From the NCBI GenBank assembly GCA_963728975.1, contig CAVSMF010000002.1, positions 1 to 64,000 of the forward strand: a stretch of DNA of 64,000 nucleotides, written 5' to 3'. How positions within the stretch are numbered: the stretch's first letter is position 1; each line of letters begins with the position of its first letter. The notes under the pieces are model-generated. The model saw nothing but the letters and a program-made list of their open reading frames with translations, was not told the DNA's origin and did no database searches. This stretch comes from DATFCK01 sp963728975 (GTDB lineage Bacteria > Verrucomicrobiota > Verrucomicrobiia > Chthoniobacterales > UBA10450). Made by a program: the position numbers and the translations under genes. Below, piece after piece: positions 29,670 to 37,514 of this stretch.

Positions 29670-30884
29670 GTGAATACCGCATCGTCTGAGGCGCCGCCGT
29701 TCAAACTCGAACCGCCGGATCCGCGGCTGGCGGAATGGTTGAAAGATTATCCGCCATCGTTTTTCAGTGAAGCGCTGCATCAGAGCATCGAGCTGATGGA
29801 GCGCTACAGCATAGAATTGGCGATCGATTTGCTGGGCCGGCTGGAGCTGATCGAGGCGCTGGGGGAGTGGCGATCGGCGGATACCCTTTGTCAGCTGTTT
29901 TCGTTTCGGCCGCAGTTCGGTTCGGCGCTGGCCTGGATCCTGGGGCGACTGGTCGAGACGGGATTCATGGAAGCGCGAACCGAGGAGAGCATTCGCTTCT
30001 ATCATTTACGGCAAAACCCATGGCGACCTGATGTCGGGCGTTTTCGGGCGATGGCGCTCGAACTGGATCCGGCGAATGCCGCGACCCTGGATTTGTTAGA
30101 CCACGCGGCAAGTCTTTACCCGGCGGTTGCTCGTGGCGAACAGAGCGGCGATCTGAGCCTGTTCGGGCCGCAAGGGATATCGCTCTGGCTGAATTATTTC
30201 GATAACAAGAACCCGACCTACGCCATTAACAACCGGGTGAGCGCGGTGTTGGCGGTCGACCGCCTCCCGGACAAACCGGGGCTGCGGATTCTGGAAATTG
30301 GCGCCGGGGCAGGCAGCGCCAGTGAAGCGCTCCTGCGATGGCTGGACGAACGGGGACTGCTGCCCCGGCTCGAACGTTACCTGATTACGGAACCGAACGC
30401 GTTTTTCCGGCGTCGCGGCCAGCGGGGATTGTCCGGTTTATATCCGAATCTTCCATTGGAATGGGGCGGGCTCGATCTCAATGTCCCATGGCAAAGTCAA
30501 GGTATCGGGCCGGGCGAGTTCGATCTGGTTTACGGCGTGAACGTGCTCCACGTTTCCAAAAATCTTTTGTTCAGCTTGAACGAGGCGCGCTCGGTTTTGA
30601 AGGAAGATGGCTGGCTGGTGATGGGGGAATGCCTGCGACCGCGGACCGATCAACCAATTTATCCCGAGTTGATGTTTCAAATACTGGACGGCTTCACTCA
30701 AGTGGAAACCGACTCCGAGATTCGTCCCAACCCGGGATTTTTGACCGCCGAGCACTGGCGGCGGGCGCTAAAGCGAGCCGGGTTTGAGAAGGCCGAGGTG
30801 GCGCCCGATGTCGATGGTATCCGGGAGATTTATCCGCATTTTTTTATCGGGGCGATTTGCGGACAGAACCGCCGCCGACAATGA
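29670..30884 (+). CDS. Class I SAM-dependent methyltransferase
   Basis: This is a 404-aa protein. The N-terminal 170 residues are helical (SIELMERYSIELAIDLLGRL, a winged-helix-like region as in O-methyltransferases). The catalytic Rossmann domain has LRILEIGAGAGSASEALL (SAM motif I), FDLVYGVNVLHVSKNLLFSL and EDGWLVMGECLRP. The GTG at 29670 follows the stop of the dehydratase gene by five bases. A frame open from 29628 overlaps that gene. It is probably part of one operon acting on an acyl or polyene intermediate. Confidence 0.82.
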   Translation: MNTASSEAPPFKLEPPDPRLAEWLKDYPPSFFSEALHQSIELMERYSIELAIDLLGRLELIEALGEWRSADTLCQLFSFRPQFGSALAWILGRLVETGFMEARTEESIRFYHLRQNPWRPDVGRFRAMALELDPANAATLDLLDHAASLYPAVARGEQSGDLSLFGPQGISLWLNYFDNKNPTYAINNRVSAVLAVDRLPDKPGLRILEIGAGAGSASEALLRWLDERGLLPRLERYLITEPNAFFRRRGQRGLSGLYPNLPLEWGGLDLNVPWQSQGIGPGEFDLVYGVNVLHVSKNLLFSLNEARSVLKEDGWLVMGECLRPRTDQPIYPELMFQILDGFTQVETDSEIRPNPGFLTAEHWRRALKRAGFEKAEVAPDVDGIREIYPHFFIGAICGQNRRRQ

Positions 30885-31789
30885 CGACGGCGGGTGCGTT
30901 GCACGCGGATCGGTGGGGGGAAATGCCTGAACGCGGCACTCCGGCGTTACTTCGGTTGATCGTTTGGATCGCGGTCCGGATGGGGCGCAGAACGGCCAGG
31001 CTGCTGCTTTATCCAATCACACTTTATTTTATGGTCCGCGCAGGGACGGCCCGCCGGGTGTCCCGGGAATATTTGAGACGGGTGCGCGGGGGCCGGGCGG
31101 GTTGGCGGGATGTGTTCCGTCACTTTTATTGGTTTGGGGCCACAATTTTGGATCGGGTTTACCTGTTAAGAGGCGCATTCGAGCAGTTTGAGGTGACTGT
31201 GCATGGTCAGGAGATTGTGCATCGACAAATTGGAACGGGAAAAGGCTGCATTCTTTTAGGATCGCATTTGGGGAGCTTTGAATTGCTGCGAACGCTTGGA
31301 ATTGCGCGGCAGGACTTTCGACTCAAGGTGGTGATGGACGTTGGCCATAACGAGAATATCACCCGGCTATTTGACGCGCTGAACCAGGAGATCGCGGACA
31401 CGGTGATCGTGCCCGACCGTCCGGATACGTTGTTAAAGGCCAAGGAGAGCCTGGATGCGGGTTTTCTTATTGGGATGTTAGGCGACCGGCCGACCAGCGA
31501 TGGGAAAACCACCCGGTGCCAGTTCTTGGGCGGGACAGCCAGCCTTCCCGCCGGTCCGATGTTGCTCGCGGCAATGATGCATTGCCCGGTCATCCTGTTT
31601 TTCGGCCTTTATCGGGGCGGAAACCGATATGAGATTCATTTCGAACATTTCGCCCAGGAAATTGTTTTAGAGCGGGAGCGCCGGTTGGAAGAGATCCAGC
31701 GTTGGACGCAGCGTTATGTCGAACGGCTGGAACATTACGCCCGGGTTTCGCCTTACAACTGGTTTAATTTCTATCCATTTTGGGATTAA
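30881..31789 (+). CDS. LpxL/HtrB-like lipid acyltransferase
   Basis: This is a 302-aa LPLAT-superfamily protein. The catalytic H-x4-E is in GCILLGSHLGSFELLRTLG. A membrane-associated N-terminus (LLRLIVWIAVRMGRRTARLL, LLLYPITLYFMVRA), LIGMLGDRPTSDGKTTRCQF and the C-terminal PYNWFNFYPFWD are typical of lipid A late acyltransferases and relatives found in aryl-polyene clusters. The ATG overlaps the preceding stop (ATGA), so translation is coupled to the methyltransferase. Confidence 0.83.
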   Translation: MTTAGALHADRWGEMPERGTPALLRLIVWIAVRMGRRTARLLLYPITLYFMVRAGTARRVSREYLRRVRGGRAGWRDVFRHFYWFGATILDRVYLLRGAFEQFEVTVHGQEIVHRQIGTGKGCILLGSHLGSFELLRTLGIARQDFRLKVVMDVGHNENITRLFDALNQEIADTVIVPDRPDTLLKAKESLDAGFLIGMLGDRPTSDGKTTRCQFLGGTASLPAGPMLLAAMMHCPVILFFGLYRGGNRYEIHFEHFAQEIVLERERRLEEIQRWTQRYVERLEHYARVSPYNWFNFYPFWD

Positions 31790-31798
31790 GCGCCGTTT

Positions 31799-32308
31799 TT
31801 GGCGAACGGCCTAACCACAGTTCGCGTTATAAACAGTTCGATTCGGAAACCGGAAATTCGCGGGCTAATCCCGCACCAGGGATCGATGTGTCTGTTGGAT
31901 GAAGTGGTGGAATGGGACGAGCAATCGATTGTTTGTCTGAGCAACAGTCATCGCGATCCGGAAAATCCGTTGCGCCGGCAGGGAAGATTATCGGCTGTGC
32001 ACGCTTTCGAGTACGGGGCCCAGGCGGCGGCAGTGCATGGCGGTTTACGGGCTCGAGCGGCGGGGACAACGGCGCCGCCCGGTTATCTGGCGGCGCTTCG
32101 GGATGCCCGGTTGCGAGTGAATCGGTTGGATGACATTGTCGCCCCGCTCCGGATTTACGCCGTTCGTTTATTCGGAGAGACAGTGAACACGATCTATGAG
32201 GTTCAAATTTCGGGTGGAAATCGGACCGTGGCGGAGGGGCGGGTGACGATCATGCGAAGGGAAAGCAGGATCTCTGAGGAAAGCACGAAAGCAGGAAACC
32301 AGAATTGA
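31799..32308 (+). CDS. 3-hydroxyacyl-ACP dehydratase-like hotdog protein (ApeP-like)
   Basis: This is a 169-aa protein. After a variable N-terminus comes EIRGLIPHQGSMCLLDEVVEWD, characteristic of ApeP-type FabZ-like dehydratases, then AFEYGAQAAAVHGGL and LRIYAVRLFGETVNTIYEVQ. It starts 10 bases after the acyltransferase gene. It is the last of the four-gene lipid block. The tail ISEESTKAGNQN is read from the beginning of the repeat that follows, so the original C-terminus may have been altered. Confidence 0.8.
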   Translation: MANGLTTVRVINSSIRKPEIRGLIPHQGSMCLLDEVVEWDEQSIVCLSNSHRDPENPLRRQGRLSAVHAFEYGAQAAAVHGGLRARAAGTTAPPGYLAALRDARLRVNRLDDIVAPLRIYAVRLFGETVNTIYEVQISGGNRTVAEGRVTIMRRESRISEESTKAGNQN

Positions 32309-32700
32309 ATCTGGAAGCCAGGAAACCAGGAACGGATTGCTAAGGAAAGCAGGAAAGCAGGAAGGGGAGGTAGTGGGGGTGGGGAAATGGAGTGTTGGAG
32401 TGTTGGAGTAATGGATAAAGGAGCGATCTGGAAGCCAGGAAGCGGATTGCTAAGGAACGCAGGAAAGCAGGAAGGGGGAGGTAGTGGGGGTGGGGAAATG
32501 GAGTGTTGGAGTGTTGGAGTAATGGATAAAGGAGCGATCTGGAAGCCAGGAAGCGGATTGCTAAGGAACGCAGGAAAGCAGGAAGGGCGAGGTAGTGGGG
32601 GTGGGGAAATGGAGTGTTGGAGTGTTGGAGTGTTGGAGTAATGGATAAAGGAGCGATCTGGAAGCCAGGAAGCGTGACATTGGAAAGCGGGAAAGGTGAT
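32309..32700. repeat. Three tandem units of about 111-119 bp
   Basis: Each unit holds GAAGCGGATTGCTAAGGAA, AGGAAAGCAGGAAGG, GGGGTGGGGAAATGGAGTG, a run of TGTTGGAG octamers and ATGGATAAAGGAGCGATC. The last-named motif begins at 32411, 32522 and 32641. The third unit has one extra TGTTGGAG. The whole block is strongly purine-rich on the plus strand. Confidence 0.8.
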
Positions 32701-33033
32701 TGGCGCTTGAAGATTGGTGCTTCTCTGGTGCTTGGTGCTTGGGGTTTGGGATTTGGTGATTGGAGATTGGTGCAGGCGGATGGCGATTGGGGTCAATCGC
32801 CGCTACCTTCCACATGTAGCCACGGCTACACCTCGGGCGCCTCGGCCTCTGGCTTGAAGAAGCCGACGGCTCGGAAAGAGATGCGCCCCTACCTGGTTTT
32901 CAGATTTTAAAAATCTGTGGAAATCAGGACCGAGGGAATCGGTGGATCAACTTCCCCTGCTCTCAACTCTCAACTCTCAACTATCAACTAAGTTATTTAG
33001 CCGCGGATTGATGGCGATTGGGGTCAATCGCCG
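32701..33033. repeat. Intergenic repeats upstream of GH15 gene end
   Basis: No gene is seen. It holds GGTGCTTGGTGCTTGGGGTTTGG (the reverse complement of the CACCAAGC runs at 23-25 kb) and a 39-bp repeat GATGGCGATTGGGGTCAATC...CCACATGT at 32779-32817 and again at 33010-33048, the second copy reaching into the end of the GH15 gene. Confidence 0.65.
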
Positions 33034-34815
33034 CTACCTTCCACATGTTTCGGAATTCAAAATTCGCGCTGAACTCACCAATGCAAGGTGAGTAAGTGCC
33101 TGCGGGAAATTGCCGAGCTGCCGCTTTTGGACGGGGTCGTATTCTTCAGAGAAAAGTCCCAGGTCGTTTCGCAAGGTCAGTAACCGCTCGAACAACCTTT
33201 TGGCTTCATCGTTGCGGCCCAAGGCATGGAGACAGTTAGCCAGCCAAAACGAACAAGGCAGGAACACGCCCTCGCGGCCGGGCAAACCGTCAGCCGATTT
33301 TTCACCGGTCCGATAGCGGAGAACGAAGCCGTCCTCCATCAACTCGCGCTCGATGGCTTCGATGGTATTGCGCACGCGCTCGTCGCTGACCGGAAGAAAA
33401 CCAGAGCGCGGCATCATGAGTAAACTGGCGTCGAGCGCGTCGGAGCCGTAGAACTGCGTGAATGCTTTTCTTTTCGGGTTGTAGCCGAGCTCACAGACCT
33501 GCTGATGGATCTCATCGCGCACCTTTTTCCATCGGACAATGTGTTCGTTGTCTGGAAACCGGCATGCCTCACTCAATTTGATTCCGCGATCGAACGCCAC
33601 CCAAGCCATCATTTTGGAATGGGTAAACTGTTTCCGGCCGCCGCGGACTTCCCAGATTCCTTCATCGGGCTCATTCCAGCTCGATTCCAGGAAGCGCAAA
33701 AGCTCGACCTGGAGGCGCCAGTCCGACTCTTCCATCTCCAGTCCGGCGAGGTGCGCGGAGTGGAGGGCGAAAAGAACTTCGCCGAAGACGTCGATCTGGA
33801 ACTGATTGGACGCATTATTTCCGACTCGCACCGGTTTGGAATTTTGGTAACCGGCCAGCCAGGAGATCTCGGTTTCATCCAGCCAGCGCTCGCCACAGAC
33901 GCCGTACATGATTTGCATTTGGGAACCGACGCCAGCGACCGCGCGGAGAAGCCAGTCGCGCCACGATTTGGCTTCCTTGTGATAACCAACTTCAGTGAGC
34001 GCCATCAAGGTAAAGGTAGCGTCCCGGAGCCAGCAATAGCGATAATCCCAATTCCGGCTGCCTCCGATCTCTTCCGGAAGAGAGGTGGTCAGCGCGGCCA
34101 CAATCCCGCCGGTGGGCGCGTAGGTTAGTCCCTTGAGGACCAGCACCGAGCGCATCACCGCATCCTTCCAGGGCCCGGAGTAACTGCATTGTCCGGCCCA
34201 GTGGCTCCAGAATTGTTCGGTATCTTTCAACGCCCGTTCCGGATCGACCTGGCGGGGCGGGTCCTTGTGCGAAGCAAACCAGGTCAGCACGAACGGGATG
34301 CGGTCGCCCTTGTTGATTGTGAACTCCGCCACGGTGGTGAGATCTTCGCCGCGCGTCTCCACCGGGGTGCGCAAAATCAAGCCGTCGGGTCCGGCAATTG
34401 CCTCCAAACCGCCGTGGGCTTTTTTTACCCATGGAATAATTGAGCCGTATTCGAAACGGATGATCAGTTCCATTTCCATTTGGACGCTGCCCTCGACTCC
34501 CTCGAGGATCCGAACCAGGTCGGGGTTGGTGCCGCGGGGCGGCATGAAATCGATTACCCGCACGAGGCCGTTGCTGGTTTCGATCTCGGTTTCGAGGATG
34601 AGAGTGTTGCCGCGATATTGGCGTCGCAGTCTTTCGATCTTTCCGGCGGGGTTAAACCGCCAACAGCCGTTTTTCTTTTCGCCCAGAAGGGAGGCGAAAC
34701 AGGCGCGGGAATCGAACCGGGGCAGGCACATCCAATCGACCGAACCATCGCGGCTAACGAGCGCACCGCTCTGGGTGTCGCTCAGAAATGCGTAATCCTC
34801 GATCTTGGGCTGCAT
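33034..34815 (-). CDS. Glycoside hydrolase family 15 protein (glucoamylase/trehalase-like)
   Basis: This is a 593-aa protein. The N-terminal beta-sandwich domain (to about 210) starts IEDYAFLSDTQSGALVSRDG. The (alpha/alpha)6 catalytic domain shows GGSRNWDYRYCWLRDATFTL, the Glu-containing stretch ESSWNEPDEGIWEVRGG, HSKMMAWVAFDRG and EGVFLPCSFWLANCL. GH15 enzymes hydrolyse alpha-glucosidic bonds of maltodextrin, trehalose or isomaltose. The N-terminal half is of the bacterial trehalase-like subgroup, so the substrate is not certain. No signal peptide, hence cytoplasmic. The last 15 bases are within a 39-bp intergenic repeat. Confidence 0.9.
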   Translation of the reverse strand: MQPKIEDYAFLSDTQSGALVSRDGSVDWMCLPRFDSRACFASLLGEKKNGCWRFNPAGKIERLRRQYRGNTLILETEIETSNGLVRVIDFMPPRGTNPDLVRILEGVEGSVQMEMELIIRFEYGSIIPWVKKAHGGLEAIAGPDGLILRTPVETRGEDLTTVAEFTINKGDRIPFVLTWFASHKDPPRQVDPERALKDTEQFWSHWAGQCSYSGPWKDAVMRSVLVLKGLTYAPTGGIVAALTTSLPEEIGGSRNWDYRYCWLRDATFTLMALTEVGYHKEAKSWRDWLLRAVAGVGSQMQIMYGVCGERWLDETEISWLAGYQNSKPVRVGNNASNQFQIDVFGEVLFALHSAHLAGLEMEESDWRLQVELLRFLESSWNEPDEGIWEVRGGRKQFTHSKMMAWVAFDRGIKLSEACRFPDNEHIVRWKKVRDEIHQQVCELGYNPKRKAFTQFYGSDALDASLLMMPRSGFLPVSDERVRNTIEAIERELMEDGFVLRYRTGEKSADGLPGREGVFLPCSFWLANCLHALGRNDEAKRLFERLLTLRNDLGLFSEEYDPVQKRQLGNFPQALTHLALVSSARILNSETCGR

Positions 34816-34832
34816 ACCGGTCGGCTCTCGAC

Positions 34833-35327
34833 TTATTTTCCGGCCAACCTGGCGATACCGTCACGGGTCAACCGGAAGATCCGCCATTCATCCAGCGGTT
34901 TTGCGCCAAGCTTGTCATAAAATTGAATGGCCGGCTCATTCCAATTCAAGACGGCCCACTCCATCCGGCCGCACCCGCGGTCATGGGCGATTCCGGCCAG
35001 ATGCTCGAGCAGGGCCCGGCCGTAGCCTCTGCCGCGGAACTCGGGCTTAACGAATAGATCTTCCAGATAAATCCCGGGACGACCGAGCCAGGTCGAAAAA
35101 TTATGAAAGTAAACGGCGAACCCGACCGGAACAGCTTTCTCGAATGCGAGGACGACTTCGGCGGCGGGACGTTGACCGAAGAGGACCTGGCGAAGCTGCT
35201 CCTCGGTAGCGGCGACTTCGTTCGGGGCGCGTTCGTAAGCAGCCAGGTCGCGGATCAATTGAAGAATAATCGGCACGTCCGCGACGGTTGCCGGCCGGAT
35301 ATTAAAGTTCGTCAGTTCGGCATTCAT
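34833..35327 (-). CDS. GNAT family N-acetyltransferase
   Basis: This is a 164-aa protein. N-terminal NFNIRPATVADVPIILQLIR, acetyl-CoA binding region EDLFVKPEFRGRGYGRALLEHL (R-G-x-G-x-G/A) and C-terminal NEPAIQFYDKLGAKPLDEW. It is similar to spermidine/thialysine acetyltransferase-type GNATs (SAT family), but the substrate is not certain. The ATG at 35327 fits the family start. The gene lies 17 bp upstream of the GH15 gene on the same strand. Confidence 0.86.
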   Translation of the reverse strand: MNAELTNFNIRPATVADVPIILQLIRDLAAYERAPNEVAATEEQLRQVLFGQRPAAEVVLAFEKAVPVGFAVYFHNFSTWLGRPGIYLEDLFVKPEFRGRGYGRALLEHLAGIAHDRGCGRMEWAVLNWNEPAIQFYDKLGAKPLDEWRIFRLTRDGIARLAGK

Positions 35328-35665
35328 TTTTTTGCTCAGGTTAAATTTTGAGATGGCGCACTGGAACTCCATCCATACGCGCCTGGACCGGGCGCCGGTT
35401 CCTTCGTTGTTCTGATCGACAAGGGTCGGGCAACAACGGTCAGCATCCCGGCGGCAATTGCAACAGGACTTTCGACATTCGGGCGCTGGTGTTCGAGCAT
35501 GGCGGGCTCAGGCAGAGGATCTATCTGCCTGGCATTGTCTAAACCACCACCACCGCCGGCCCCCCTGGCAGCATCCGGCTCCCAATTAAACATCCCCCCA
35601 ATCCTTGGCGCATCGCAGCGATTCGCGTCTTGACAAAGCTGTTCCCAAAGTGATTCGAGTAATCG
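35328..35665. other. Intergenic region without recognisable gene
   Basis: These 338 bp lie between the divergent acetyltransferase gene and the gene at 35666. Several frames are open because of high GC, but none has a start site, motif or continuation that supports a gene. It probably holds promoters for both neighbours. Confidence 0.5.
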
Positions 35666-36262
35666 GTGCCTGATCCGAAATACGAAGTAATTTTGGCGGT
35701 GCAAAGAGAGTCTCGACGCACGCCGGTTACTCTCGGTTTGAGGGTGGCTTTGATCGGGCTGGTTTTCGGCTGGGCCGCCGCAGTTTACGCCCAGGCGCCG
35801 CCTCCGCCGGATGCACCCGAGGTGGTCGATTATCACAAACTGCTGCCGTTGTTGCCGGAAGCGCCCCAAGGCTGGAGTGCGGATGAGCCCGAAGGTTCCA
35901 CCTCCGACGTCGGCGGCTTTAAACTGACTAACGTCCATCGCGATTATACCAAGGGCCAGGGCGATAACGTCCCGACCGCCTCGATCAGCATTCTTGATTC
36001 GGCTTCCAACCCCGATTACGCGACCGCCACTACCGCGGCCTGGCATTACAACAGCAAAACGCTCGAAGGATACAGCAAGTCGATCACGATCGATGGGAAC
36101 CCGGGGTTCGAGGCTTACGAGACCGAAAGAAAACATGGCAGCATCTGGCTCATGATCGCCAAGCGTTATTTCGTGCAGGTGGAACTAACCGGACAAGATC
36201 CCAAGGAACTGCAGGAGTGGATCAAACGGGTGGACCTGAAGAAGCTGGCGGAAATTCAGTGA
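35666..36262 (+). CDS. Secreted hypothetical protein
   Basis: This is a 198-aa protein. The basic N-terminus and hydrophobic segment (VTLGLRVALIGLVFGWAAAV) end in VYAQA, a probable signal peptidase I site, followed by PPPPDAPEVVDYHKLLPLLP. The mature part has GGFKLTNVHRDYTKGQG, ITIDGNPGFEAYETERKHGS and ends in a helix WIKRVDLKKLAEIQ. The layout suggests a periplasmic alpha/beta domain. No family is named. GTG start at 35666. A later start nearer the hydrophobic segment is possible. Confidence 0.76.
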   Translation: MPDPKYEVILAVQRESRRTPVTLGLRVALIGLVFGWAAAVYAQAPPPPDAPEVVDYHKLLPLLPEAPQGWSADEPEGSTSDVGGFKLTNVHRDYTKGQGDNVPTASISILDSASNPDYATATTAAWHYNSKTLEGYSKSITIDGNPGFEAYETERKHGSIWLMIAKRYFVQVELTGQDPKELQEWIKRVDLKKLAEIQ

Positions 36263-36334
36263 GATTTAACCGCGGATGCTTTTCGGAGATTTGGCTAAAC
36301 AGGATGGGGGAAAGTAGGCTTGGCAAAGCGGAAA

Positions 36335-36412
36335 AACTCTCGCGGCCTGAGGCCCCTTGCTAGCAGCGGGAGGTGGTTTTTAGAGTGGGAGGGGCCTTTG
36401 GCCGCGAGAGTT
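36335..36412. repeat. Inverted-repeat element, copy 1
   Basis: Arms AACTCTCGCGGCC and GGCCGCGAGAGTT flank TGAGGCCCC...AGGTGGTTTTTAGAGTGGGAGG. A close copy with the same arms and centre is at 40156-40242, so this is a mobile or REP-type unit rather than a plain terminator. Confidence 0.75.
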
Positions 36413-36552
36413 CCGGCTTCTTACCCTAACAGAGTGCCAATCCGCAGGTAGCTGACGATGGAGGGCGGAGCTCCAGCGACGCCGGGCTTGGTACAGGCTC
36501 GCGGGAGCTCGCCCCTCCCAGTTGACGTTGTTTCGCGTCTTTAGCCGACCAG

Positions 36553-37269
36553 TCACTGATTGCGATTTCGGGGGCGGGTCATCGGCACGAAACGGACATC
36601 GACAATCGCGGCCTGCTGCATTCGACCGTTTCGTTTCATCAACAGATATAACTCCTGGGCCAACCTCGGGCCGACCGGGATTGTCATTCGTCCGCCCTCC
36701 TTCAGTTGTTGAGTAAGCGGTTGCGGGACGTGATCGGGCGCGCAGGTGACGACGATCGCATCGTAAGGCGCATACTCGGCCCAACCCTGGTAACCGTCGC
36801 CAACCTTTACCTGAACATTCCTGTATCCAAGCCGCCGAAGGGTTGCTTTGGCCTGTTTGGCCAATGGCTCGACGATTTCAACCGAGTAAACGTTGGCCGC
36901 GAGCTCTGCCAGAACTGCGGTTTGATAGCCGGAACCGGTCCCGATTTCCAAAACTCGGTCCTGCGGTTGCAAACGGAGCTGCTCCGTCATCAAGGCAACC
37001 ATGTAAGGCTGTGAAATGGTTTGGCCATTACCGATCGGCAATGGCCTGTCGGCATAGCTTTCAGAACGGGATTTTTCCGGAACAAATTGTTCCCGCGGCA
37101 CTTTGCTCATGGCCGCGAGCACCCGTCGGTCACTGATCCCGCGGCTACGCAGCTGTTCCGCCACCATTTGCTTGCGTTGAGGCGACAAATCCAGCGCCGG
37201 CTTCTTCGGTTGGTGGCAACCGGCAATAGCCAGGAGGAGGATCGCCATCGATGGCAACCTGATTCGCAT
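36553..37269 (-). CDS. pcm: Lipoprotein protein-L-isoaspartate O-methyltransferase
   Basis: It transfers a methyl group to isoaspartyl residues so that damaged proteins can be repaired. It is 238 aa. The signal peptide has lipobox LAIAGC (Cys at about 17), then RGISDRRVLAAMSKVPREQFV, the family motif GNGQTISQPYMVALMTEQL, SAM motif VLEIGTGSGYQTAVLAELA and EGGRMTIPVG. The lipobox means it works in the periplasm, which is unusual since most PIMTs are cytoplasmic. The ATG at 37269 opens the signal peptide, and the longer frame runs through a repeat. Confidence 0.9.
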   Translation of the reverse strand: MRIRLPSMAILLLAIAGCHQPKKPALDLSPQRKQMVAEQLRSRGISDRRVLAAMSKVPREQFVPEKSRSESYADRPLPIGNGQTISQPYMVALMTEQLRLQPQDRVLEIGTGSGYQTAVLAELAANVYSVEIVEPLAKQAKATLRRLGYRNVQVKVGDGYQGWAEYAPYDAIVVTCAPDHVPQPLTQQLKEGGRMTIPVGPRLAQELYLLMKRNGRMQQAAIVDVRFVPMTRPRNRNQ

Positions 37270-37334
37270 GAAAAATACTACGCCCTGTGTTACAAAGGAT
37301 GTAGCCCCAGTCGCCGCGGACACGAGGGAGGGGC

Positions 37335-37377
37335 GAGCTCCAGCGAGCCCGGACCAAGCCCGGCCTCGCTGGAGCTC
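37335..37377. repeat. Inverted repeat GAGCTCCAGCGAG/CTCGCTGGAGCTC
   Basis: This REP-like palindrome between divergent pcm and thrS is flanked by GAGGGGC and CCGCCCTCC. Related, less perfect units are at 36466-36520, 23745-23770, 23845-23870, 24790-24815 and 24980-25010. Confidence 0.65.
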
Positions 37378-37454
37378 CGCCCTCCATCGTCCTGGTTCCC
37401 GGCGGTCAAATTTCTTCGTGTCCTTCCCGGTGTTCGTGGTTAATTTTAAGGTAG

Positions 37455-37505
37455 GGCAAGTTTTCAACTTGCCTTTATTATCAGATCGCAACTTGAAAAA
37501 GTTGC
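37455..37505 (+). repeat. Two small hairpins in the thrS leader
   Basis: GGCAAGTT TTC AACTTGCC (37455-37473) is followed by TTTATT, and GCAACTT GAAA AAGTTGC lies at 37488-37505, just before the thrS start. The first looks like a terminator or attenuator, but similar GGCAAGTTGGAAAC-type hairpins are in intergenic DNA at 23252 and 27100, so a repeat unit is as likely. Confidence 0.5.
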
Positions 37506-37514
37506 GCCACTCTT

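Noticed and set aside
35336..36136. 266-residue minus-strand frame
   Set aside because: It is the shadow of the secreted protein gene on the plus strand (35666-36262), with no motif and a composition dominated by Arg and Gly.
37455..37505. T-box riboswitch or attenuator controlling thrS
   Set aside because: No T-box sequence, specifier loop or antiterminator was found; the hairpins match dispersed repeats. A simple attenuator cannot be excluded.
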